Below are positions 56,082 to 64,000 of a stretch of 64,000 bases of DNA, one piece after another. The number at the start of each line of letters is the position of its first letter. Positions within the stretch are counted from its first letter, which is position 1. This stretch comes from Enoplolaimus lenunculus (Eukaryota; Nematoda; Enoplea; Enoplida; Thoracostomopsidae). Where the stretch lies: positions 124,001 to 188,000 of the forward strand of contig JASANG010003765.1 in NCBI GenBank assembly GCA_030248215.1, in the 5' to 3' direction. The position numbers and the translations under genes are program-made. The notes beneath the pieces are model-generated. The model had not been told where the DNA came from. It made no database searches and saw only the letters and a program-made list of their open reading frames with translations.

Positions 56082-59000
56082 CTGAAAAGTACGATAAAAA
56101 AGTTTCCCTACAATGTGATGGAGTAGTATATATGTCGTAGCCTCTGTATTCATGTATCCATATTGGCAATATTGCTAGCCACAGCACCAAATGGTCACAG
56201 TGACTAGCCACCACAGCAATGACTCGTGATTGGTTCATTTGCTGGCAAATCACAACCTTAGTACATAGGCGCCATTTAGAACCCTAAACACCGCTAGCAC
56301 CACTAAAAATACGCTACAAAACTATGGACCAATCACAGTCCGATTCGGTTTGTTTAGCTACGATGCGTGCACCTCAAAAATGATCAATCCCCAACCATGC
56401 ACTGTAGGCAGTTTAGTACATTAATGTTAACCAATCAAAAGCCGTTTAGGCATTAAGTACATTAATGTTAACCAATCAAAACCGTTTAGGCATTAAGTAC
56501 ATTAATGTTAACCAATCAGAAGCTGTTACTGTGGTAGATAAATACTGCGATAATTATTGGTGCGGTGGCACTAGTGTTATCGGTACGGCTAATTGGTGAA
56601 GTGGTTACGACATACATTTTAATCACAAACACTCCTTTAAACTTGCTACCGTATTGTTATGCTGGTACTGTTGGGCGTTCAACTCACAAACGATCAAAAT
56701 ACCAAGGATATATCACCAAAAACCATCGCATAAGTTACTGAGGCCCCCGTTTGAATCAACAAAATTTTTGCGTTATCAGTTTACGATATATGCTATGCGC
56801 TGAAGCCCCGCAGCCAATGGTAAATTGAGGAATTCGGACTATGTTTTTTAAAAACATATTTTTGTAAACTTACGGTTCCAAAAAAGGATGTACCCAACCC
56901 TCACGAGCCCCCGGATCGGTTACTGTTATGTAGTGCACTAGATCCTTGAAGAAATAAGCGTTATTACCTAATTTTCTGTATTTAAAATATACATTTTTGC
57001 AGCATAAGTATCAGCCCAGTGCGCTAACTACTTACAATTATATATCAATACAAATGATAAATCCGCTTACTTGAAAGACAAACGACTCGTCAAACAGCGG
57101 TGATGCTCGTTGCTTAACCAGTTTTGTTTTGTATTTTCCAATTTCGTCGCCATACGGAGAGAGTAATGTTACTTTTACAAATGTATCTTAAAATTAAAAA
57201 AAAAACGAACGCCTCAAAAATTGCGTAACTTGTAGGTTTGAGTAAAAATCAAAATGCGTCGCATAACAATACGCAAAGAATAATTGTCCGACATAACATA
57301 GTACGCTTGCTTTAGGATACCTAACATTAACATAAAGAGATTAAAGTTCCATTTGTAAGGGAAAAACCTTGTCAGAGCCAGGAACCACGCTTGTCAAGCT
57401 GCACTGAAACTGTCTAAACAGGACGTGAAAAGCGGCCAAAAATTTTTAGGTCATGAATAATTTATCTGTAATCTAGTGAAAAAAGTCTGGCTTCAATACC
57501 TGGTAGCTCGCTAAAAACGCCGAGCCCACGCGCTTTGAGTACTGAAACGACGAGTTTGCCTGCCGTAGAGATGTACATGAGTCCAACTAGCAACGCTGGT
57601 ACGTTTACTGCCGGTTCTTCCGGACGCGGCGATAGCAATATAGCACTGTCGCATAAAGCTGATACTTCCTGGAAACAAACAATGGTTCGAGCAAAGAATT
57701 TTTCTTCAAAATATAAACGATAAAGCGTAGCAACATTTTAGACTAAAGCTACGTAATTATTATCCATTTAAATGAAAAAGTCAGTTTTGTTTCCCTATTT
57801 GTTTACTTAACGGTTATTCGAATGATCTGGTATGACATAATATAAACAAAATGAAACAAATTATTCTGAGCACGTCAGCAAAAGGAATGAGTATTTCATC
57901 TAAACGAAGAAGTATTTTATCCAGAACGTCCCAAACCTGGGCTTGGACCGACACTGAAAATCAACCATAGCAGTTTGTTATAAACCAGCTCACCACTGAT
58001 TACATATAAAACAATTACATTTCCAACATTTTACGCAGGCGAGGGTGTAGTAAACCGTGCAACAAACAGTACCAAACTATCCTGAGAATCGTTTACTGAA
58101 TAAAAGATGGCGCTGTACCCGTCGTGCGGCGCCGTTTCGTCACCGTCCGCCGTCCGTTGAAGTCCGTCATCGTCCGCCACGCGTCACCCGTACAGCGCAG
58201 TCGGTCACCGTCCGGGGTCGTCCACACAAATCACACACATATGATACCGTATAGTGACGGACGGTGACAGACGGCGCCGTACGGGTGACGCAAAGTGACG
58301 GACGGGCGACGGACGATGACGGACCACGCTGGACGGGTGACGGACCGCGCCGGACGGGTGACGGACCGCGCCGGACGGGTGACGGACGGCGGCGGACGTC
58401 AACAAAAGTATAGCGCAAATATAATTGCGGTCCGACATTCCCGTTGTCTATGTGAAGCAGGATATAAACGCCTAACAGAGCAATCGAACTAAGGTTACAA
58501 CTTCAAAACCCATACATTGCAAAAATTATCAAATTTTAAAAACAGAATCAAAACTTAATTACCTGTTTAATCGGTTGAAGTGTCAACGTGTAAATGACCG
58601 GACCAACAATTTCTTCATCGATTTCAGACAAATCTAAAAACGCCTCGACTGGAATGATCGTCCCATTTTCGGTGTCGCCATTTCTTCCACTGATTTCCGG
58701 CGACTCTGTTGACCTTGTTGCTGTTGTTGTTGTTGTTGTTGCGCGTGTTGAAGTCGGTGGTGGTTGCGAGTCAAACACGTCGTCATCCGCAATGAACCAA
58801 AACCGCAAGTTCGAAGCAAGCAAGTCGTCTGAAAAAGCAAATCATCACGTGTTTGTCCGTTACACTGTTTGATTGCCGTTAAAATATATGCGCAGAGCGC
58901 ACATAAAGTCGACAACGAAATTTGGCTTGTTAAGAGAATTGAGGTTCCACAAACCGATCCTAACTTAACAACCCGTCATCTCCAAAAAAGCAGCAACACA

Positions 59001-62000
59001 GTTTTGATGAAATTTTCTCATGCTCAGACATATTTACTGTTTTAATACCAATTCCTTCAGGAGGGCCCGCTCCAAACTAGTGGAGCCGTGCTGAAAATAG
59101 GTCGGGTTTTTCACTTGTTGCGCTCGTACGCAACTTTATTGCCCGCACTCAGTGACGGTCCAGGGGGATGGGACATTGCATTCCCCATCTTGCAGTGCTG
59201 ACAGTTGTGCAACTTCAATTTTTCATCTCCAGTTCACAATGTGTTTTGTATTAGGCAAATAGGTAAAAATGTTTTCAAAATTTACACGTTATTGTATATC
59301 AGTTTCACTGCAACCGTGTTAGTGTTTTATAAATAAATTTGAACCCTCAAATATGTAACCCTCAAATATGTAACACTTCTACGTAATTATGCTCATGATG
59401 TGTTCGCATTCTTAACGTTTGGGCCAAAAAATTGTCAAAACAAGTTTGGTAAATTATATATCAGTCGACGCAGCTTGCGGATCTGAGTCAGACGATTTCA
59501 TCTTTTTTGCAATCAAGCGTTTTGCTCGCGAGTTCGGGTCAAACAGTTGATTTGGAGCGATATCATCGATTTGAGATGGCACCAAAGCAGTTATTTGACA
59601 AAACTTTTTAACTAGACATCTCATATCCCATTGAGGAAAATTTATAACTATTTGACTCAGCTTTTGAAGCTGCATCGACTGATATATAATTTGTTTAACT
59701 TTTTAACAAATGTTTTTTGTTCTCACGAAACGGCCATAAGGTCTAATATGCAAAAATTTACCAAATCTTACCATTTATGGGCAAACGCTGGCTGGCTAGT
59801 GCCTAACGTAAAAGAGTAATAGCCTTAATATTTTTCCATGGCATCGGATCTCTCATACTTTTTTTATTTCCACAATTTTTTTATTCTTAGTTTTTTATAT
59901 TTTGCCTATTAATTTTTTTCTTTTTATTACATAGAATCGCCTTGAAATCAACAAAGCGATAACGAAACTTCAATTTAAATTTGAACTAACCTGGCTTGAT
60001 TGACAACTTGAACAACTTATCGAACTGAACGTCACGCCAGCGTCGGCATAATTTCGTTATACTCATCAGCGACGCTGCACCAGGAGCTGAGTAATGCGTC
60101 ACTGAACGTGTTGGTGGCATTAAACCAATGTACAGAAGAGCGTTATTGATTCCCGGCGTCAAATTTTGCGATTCTATTATGGTAATAAGAAGCTGAAATA
60201 AAAGTGGAAAAAACTTTACTTGTGCTAAATCAAAAATCGAATCAAGTCTCAAATGATTATTTAAACAATGCTTAATATCAATCGGAAAAGCACAGAAATT
60301 CCAGTAGCGAGTTTGAAAACTATTTTTGTACGAGTCAAGTTCGTTTTGCGATCTTTGTTTATTTCTTAAACACGTACAATACAAGCACACTAACAAATAA
60401 AGCTCAGCTAACGTTTAACTACGAAATACGACACAAACGAGGTGTACCGCCCTGACAAAATTAGTTGTTCAATTCAACTTAACAATTAACAAGAATATAT
60501 TCAATTCAACTGAACAAAAACAATATTTTTCAGTAGCGTAACTAAAATTCACTTCTTTTTTACCGAAAGTAAAAAATTCCGGTTTTACTCACCGATTTAA
60601 AACCTGTTTTTATTCGGGGTTGCAAAGTTTAGACATAATCACTACGCTACGTCTTGCGTAGGGAAATGTTTAGACAAAACTAACCTCTTGCTGTTCAACA
60701 AAATAACTAACGGCTACTTTAAGTGTACCGTATGGTTTGTCAGTATCATTAATTGCAATTGCAGGACAAATATCTTCCTAAATTTACCCAAATACAACGT
60801 TAAACCAAAACTGCCAGACAAAATATCACTTGTTTCGAGTTGTCAATCTATCTTTCTGTTTTGAGCATAACTTAGCTCAGATTATAACTTCTTAAAGATG
60901 TCACACCTTAAATTTTGAAACTTTAACTTAAGTCAGGAGGTTGTCAACAAGTATTTTCATTTTCAACCAAGGAAACAATGGAACATAACGTCTTCGCTAA
61001 TTCTGAGTTGCTACTGGAAACTTGTCAATGAGACAATCGGCACCTTTAGGAACAGTCAATTTATGTATCAAAAAAATTCAACCTGTGAAAATAACTTTCT
61101 TTCTTGACTTAACTCCGACATCGATTTAAGTCAGACGTCAAGTTGCACACAAGTCCTGTCTGAGCAACCCAGCAATTATAAATATGTTTCAAAGTTGTGA
61201 ATGAACATACAAACATACCAGATTGCACGCATCATCAAATAAATCAGATTCGGTCACATATTCGTTTTCATAATTACACAAAGTCGACGGAGGTTCATTC
61301 GATCTGAAATCGAAATTTACAACAGCAGTTACAACTCATGTGAAAATATTGAAGAATATTAATTGAAAGTGACAAGATGATCTATAATTGCAGGCAACTG
61401 TTGAAACTCAAATATGCAAATTATATCTACATCTATATTCAAGACACACACTCATGTTCGTTATATGGGCCTCACCATTGGGAGACATGGGAACTGGACG
61501 ACTGAGATGGGAAGCTTAGGCTAGGCTTAGAATTAGGCTCATGTTTCGGCTTAGGCTTAAGCTCCGGTTTTGTAGACAAGCCCTTATAGTTAACATAGGG
61601 AAAGCCAACTATTATCCTATAGGTTGTTTAGATACGGCAATATTCACATTAACTAAACTCTGAATCCGTTTCAGTAAACATGAATAATAATTATGAATGC
61701 TTACATCTTGGTCAAAATAATTTTAGTATCTTACAATAATGCGGTCGTAGAATGAACAAGTTTAGATAATAGGAACAAATAGTTATACATTGCTTAAGTG
61801 GTAAAATTTTGGTTTTTCAAACGATTCAAATGTCAACCATTTTAATATCAACGTACTCTCGATATTCGTGTGCACCATTCTGTGCAAGAGAACTTCGTTT
61901 TTCGTATACTTCGATCAACGAACGCGACAGCGTTTTCTGTGGATCATCTGCAACAACAGCAAAATTAAACTTTGATTTTCACAATTTACTATATGACAGG

Positions 62001-64000
62001 GTTTGTAAAGTCTGTCCATATTTTCAAATGAGCATTAGAATTTATCATCGGTTAGCGATAGGCTTTCAAACTGACAAACTCATATCTTAATAGCACGTTG
62101 GCAGAGATGCAAATCATTTGCGGAAAAGTATGTTTAATTTCGAACGGTCACCATTCACTGGGTTGGAAGATACAACAGCATACCACCAACTTATGATAGG
62201 TGCTACACGTATTTGACAATACGGACGCTAACTTTGTTGAATTTTAAAAAAATTTTGCGAACGAAGCATGTGCAAAGCTTTACACAATTTTAAAATTGAG
62301 GCGTTCTAACAACAACTGTCAGTATCCTGCGGGATCAAAAGAGTGATTCGATCGGTCGATCCCCCAGATCGGCCATATAATTTCCGAAAAAAATATCGCT
62401 AGTGAGAAACTAGAAGGTGCTCCAGTATTACCAGGCGCCGTCGCCAGGGGGAACTGAGGATATAGGTCGTCGATAAAGACCCAAGAAATGTTTTGTGACT
62501 ACTACAAAAAGATTTAATGCCAAAATAGGTTTAGATTCACACTCGCTCTTCCCACTTTACACGCATGATAACAGTGGACCTAGCAGCAGACAGCGATTCA
62601 CGAATTCCTCAAAACTCAACCAGTGCTGTAACTCCTGAATGCCCAGACTCCTCTCAATAGAAAATCCTGGTTACTGCGCCGGAGTATTTATATCGCTCGG
62701 CTTTGCAACAGTCGCAAAACTTTTTCCTCCACAAATTATGGAGGAGACCACCAACCAAATCCACGTCCTTGGCTACGCGCCTACTCAGCAGTAGCAGGTT
62801 CAGAAATCTCTCGCGACGGCGTGCTGGCAAAAGTTATCAAACGCAATTTTCACTGTATGCAATATATGCTAATTTTATAAAACGGAACAATCGTAAAGTG
62901 TACCTTACCATTTTATCGCAAAAAATCTTCTGACGAAAGAGTAGGCCCCCGCACCCTTCCTCTCGATCCGACAGCGCTGCTGAGTGCCGAAAGATAAACA
63001 AAATTTTAAATCCAAATATAAACTCAAAGTACTTATAAGCATCACCTGACGAACTAAGATCCGAAAACGTGTGATATGCGCGATAGTTATTGCTGTTCTG
63101 TTTGTCGCTGCTATTGAGCAGGTTCGCACGCAAATTTGTCATTTCAGCTGAAATTTGAAACGTCGTGTTTGTTGACATTACTTTGATGATGTAATGTTTG
63201 TAGAATTAAAACTGCATCGTTGCCAGTGCTAAGAAGAAGCGAGAACGTTCAAATCGATATGTTTTACTGCATGTATTGATTTTTAATAATTGGGGGAATT
63301 TATAGCAATGAATACTGTCACAGCAACATGTATCCCTTTGATTTGCATTGCATATGTAATACAAACCAATTATAATAGCAGGAAAAACTATAGCGCAGTT
63401 TGTTAAATAAGTCTGACTGACATTGGTCGCCGCCGAACATTTTAATGCGAAAGACACCGAAAAATCAGAAATCAAATTTATTTCTTGTGTCACTTGAGAC
63501 AAAACTGGTAGAATTTTTATTGATCTTCAGAACCAATATTTTAGCCATGCTTTGCTGGGTTTCTACCAGTCTAAATTTCACGATACGCTACTGAAGATAT
63601 CAAAAATACTCTGAACAAATTGTCAATATTCACTGATTGAAACCGTACCTTCATCCGCCATACTGTCTTGAACCGTGGCCGCCAACTGTTGTTTACCATT
63701 TCGAGCTTCTTTCTGATTTGACTCAATGTACGAATACATCTTCGATCCCAGATTTATATCACGATCGCCAATTTCTGGATAATCATCATGACCTCCTTCG
63801 AGTTCAACTCCACCACTTTTGCCATTGGAAACAGACGCTTTTTGATTATCAGTTGATGATGACCCGTATTGTATGCCTGATGCCGACAATTGAGTAGTCG
63901 TCCACGACCATTGCTGACGACGTGAAATGAGCAAAAACGCAACAAACGCAACGCCAAGCACCACAAATCCAATGCCAACGCCTACAGACGCGTATATCAC
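55881..64000 (-). CDS. Syt14: Synaptotagmin-14/16-like protein, gene model (N-terminus beyond window)
   Basis: Tandem-C2 membrane protein of the calcium-independent SYT14/16 group, expected in vesicle or membrane trafficking. Nine exons (63649-64000 at the edge, 63033-63147, 61219-61303, 60685-60777, 59991-60192, 58563-58828, 57500-57668, 57071-57171, 55881-56081) chain in phase to 527 residues and a stop. A transmembrane helix opens the visible part (VGVGIGFVVLGVAFVAFLLI), then a low-complexity linker, C2A (about 192-368, YGTLKVAVSYFVEQQELLIT) and C2B (about 388-527, LLVGLMYISTAGKLVVSVLK to the end). The C-terminus HWRDMTEAADDTIARWHSL and VLIGWLNVGASSG match the SYT14/16 signatures (IGW, DHWEEM, RWHTL). 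The Asp ligands of both calcium loops are largely missing. Confidence 0.9.
56082..57070 (-). other. Last intron of the Syt14-like gene
   Basis: Carries the 40-bp CCAAT-containing tandem repeat and further CCAATCA words. A GT-bordered stretch at 56860-56960 was tested as an exon and does not fit the C2B sequence. Confidence 0.8.
56415..56528. repeat. 40-bp tandem repeat, 2.8 copies, each with a CCAAT box
   Basis: Unit AGTACATTAATGTTAACCAA then TCAAAAGCCGTTTAGGCATT, starting at 56415, 56456 and 56496. Each unit contains AACCAATCA. Lies in the last intron of the Syt14-like gene. Confidence 0.9.
57071..57171 (-). CDS. Syt14: Syt14-like exon: C2B middle
   Basis: Acceptor GTAAAAG|TA (phase 1) and donor TTTCAA|GTAAGC (phase 0), 101 bp. 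It encodes VTLLSPYGDEIGKYKTKL and VKQRASPLFDESFVFQ (SYT14: KLFLLNSVGQEMSRCKTSI ... NPVYKETFVFQ). The segment before VTLL is shorter than in typical C2B domains, so loop 1 is cut down. Confidence 0.9.
57500..57668 (-). CDS. Syt14: Syt14-like exon: interdomain linker and start of C2B
   Basis: Acceptor GTTTCCAG|GAA (phase 0) and donor CTACCAG|GTATTG (phase 1), 169 bp. It encodes EVSALCDSAILLSPRPEEPA as linker, then ALLVGLMYISTAGKLVVSVL and KARGLGVFSELP. SYT14 reads VLVGLSYNATTGRLSVEM at this point. Confidence 0.93.
58095..58405. repeat. GC-rich inverted repeat of GTGACGGAC units
   Basis: Left arm repeats GTCCGTCA/CGTCACCGTCCG words, right arm GTGACGGACGG words, with an AT-rich centre near 58230-58250. 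GGCGCCGT occurs in both arms. GC content contrasts sharply with the AT-rich intron. ORFs here on both strands are by-products of the repeat. Confidence 0.85.
58321..58383. repeat. 21-bp GC-rich tandem repeat, three copies
   Basis: Unit GGACCGCGCCGGACGGGTGAC (21 bp) at 58321, 58342 and 58363, the first with two differences. It sits in the right arm of the larger GC-rich inverted structure at 58095-58405, in a Syt14-like intron. Confidence 0.9.
58563..58828 (-). CDS. Syt14: Syt14-like exon: C2A end with loop-3 insertion
   Basis: Acceptor TTTTTCAG|AC (phase 1) and donor AAACAG|GTAATT (phase 0), 266 bp. It encodes SNLRFWFIADDDVFDS, then a Thr-rich insertion ([13 protein letters not shown] and more), then PVEAFLDLSEIDEEIVGP and TLTLQPIKQ. 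The insertion sits where C2 loop 3 would be. Confidence 0.9.
58829..59990 (-). other. Syt14-like intron within C2A
   Basis: Contains the partial family E element (59425-59725). A hAT-like end CAGTGACGGTCCAGGGG near 59151 has no partner. Otherwise nothing recognised. Confidence 0.7.
59425..59725. mobile_element. Family E element, partial or diverged copy
   Basis: GACGCAGCTTGCGGATCTGA, ACAGTTGATTTGGAGCG, GCAGTTATTTGAC and GACTCAGCTTTTGAAGCTGC in family order; it lacks the left flank. Confidence 0.7.
59991..60192 (-). CDS. Syt14: Syt14-like exon: C2A core
   Basis: Acceptor TATTTCAG|CTT (phase 0) and donor AGCCAG|GTTAGT (phase 1), 202 bp. It encodes LLITIIESQNLTPGINNALL, YIGLMPPTR and WRDVQFDKLFKLSIKP. 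Loop 1 (SQNLTPGINNA) lacks the Asp pair that binds calcium in SYT1. Confidence 0.93.
60685..60777 (-). CDS. Syt14: Syt14-like exon: start of C2A
   Basis: Acceptor AATTTAG|GAA and donor CAAGAG|GTTAGT, phase 0 to 0, 31 codons. It encodes DKPYGTLKVAVSYFVEQQE, the first strands of a synaptotagmin C2A (compare the YGTL...V.Y opening in SYT14). Confidence 0.92.
61219..61303 (-). CDS. Syt14: Syt14-like linker exon, acidic
   Basis: Acceptor GATTTCAG|A (phase 2) and donor AATCTG|GTATGT (phase 0), 85 bp, too short for ORF calling. It encodes SNEPPSTLCNYENEYV and TESDLFDDACNL. Placement rests on good splice signals and phase agreement with both neighbours. Confidence 0.78.
61304..63032 (-). other. Syt14-like intron 2
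   Basis: Contains short TTAGGC-like words near 61510-61575 and the partial family H element near 62140-62225. No exon recognised in the rest. Confidence 0.7.
62140..62225. mobile_element. Foldback family H, partial
   Basis: CGGTCACCATTCACTGG then ATGATAGGTGCTACACG and TATTTGACAATACGG: one arm of the family, within a Syt14-like intron. Confidence 0.55.
63033..63147 (-). CDS. Syt14: Syt14-like linker exon
   Basis: Acceptor AATTTCAG|CT (phase 1) and donor CTTATAA|GTACTT (phase 2), 115 bp. It encodes AEMTNLRANLLNSSDKQ and YRAYHTFSDLSSSGDAYK. A second donor 12 bp upstream (TCAG|GTGATG) would put a stop into the next exon, so the phase-2 site is chosen. Confidence 0.8.
63148..63648 (-). other. 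Syt14-like intron 1
   Basis: About 500 bp, nothing recognised. Confidence 0.75.
63649..64000 (-). CDS. Syt14: Syt14-like exon with transmembrane helix (open at window edge)
   Basis: The frame is open to the right edge, so the true start is not visible and the first codon here (GTG) is not an initiator. A single hydrophobic helix (residues 5-25 of the visible part) is followed by ISRRQQW, a positive-inside stop-transfer. A polar stretch with GGHDDYPEIGDRDINLGSKM follows. Donor GATGAAG|GTACGG, phase 1. Confidence 0.88.

Noticed and set aside
56860-56960. Possible extra exon of the Syt14-like gene (minus strand, followed by GTAAGT)
   Set aside because: The exons at 57071-57171 and 55881-56081 already join directly in phase at FVFQ-VPDQ, as in other synaptotagmins; the extra piece would break the C2B fold.
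1-64000. LTR, virus-like element, LINE or transposase coding sequence
   Set aside because: No reverse transcriptase, integrase, capsid or transposase motif was seen in any frame; every mobile element here is short and non-coding.
1-64000. CRISPR array, operon or other prokaryotic system
   Set aside because: The genes are intron-split metazoan types and the repeats are transposons, SINEs and microsatellites; none has evenly spaced repeats with unique spacers.

Overview
The window is a piece of an AT-rich, intron-rich, repeat-rich animal genome. The three genes that can be reconstructed (a FOXP-type forkhead factor, an ABHD17 palmitoyl-thioesterase and a synaptotagmin-14/16-like protein) are metazoan types, their introns are GT-AG, and the proteins diverge well from the human sequences I recall. 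I read this as an invertebrate; the phylum cannot be fixed from the sequence. I see no bacterial operon, CRISPR array, rRNA, convincing functional tRNA, or LTR/virus-like element.

All three genes lie on the minus strand. FoxP runs from 20326 down past the left edge: nine exons chain with matching phases into 1635 codons and stop inside the forkhead domain, whose last part lies left of base 1. ABHD17 occupies about 52605 to 48158 in three exons, with Ser-Asp-His and the N-terminal cysteine cluster visible. A small basic ORF (53316-52957) just upstream may be its own gene or a 5' exon of ABHD17. A synaptotagmin-14/16-like gene fills 64000 to 55881: nine exons give a membrane anchor, C2A, C2B and a stop codon; its N-terminal start lies beyond the right edge.

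Between the FoxP start (20326) and the ABHD17 end (48158) about 28 kb holds no coding exon I can support. It and the large FoxP introns are filled with short non-autonomous elements. Family A has GG-starting inverted repeats, 8-bp target duplications and an internal degenerate TTAGGC array. Family B is a 350-450 bp, TA-flanked element with seven copies. Family C has TTGG ends. Several hAT-like elements begin CAGGG or CAGTG. There are also palindromic and foldback families and a SINE with an internal tRNA-like promoter. One B copy sits inside an A copy, and an A terminus is read as the last coding stretch of ABHD17.

The genes show no shared pathway; nothing suggests more than colinear neighbours. 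FoxP would act in the nucleus, ABHD17 at membranes removing palmitate, and the synaptotagmin relative in membrane trafficking. The strongest points for a second look are the unusually large FoxP with two long CAA-encoded glutamine tracts and an approximately 800-residue linker, a duplicated splice acceptor that would give a forkhead-less FoxP, and the transposon-derived ABHD17 tail.
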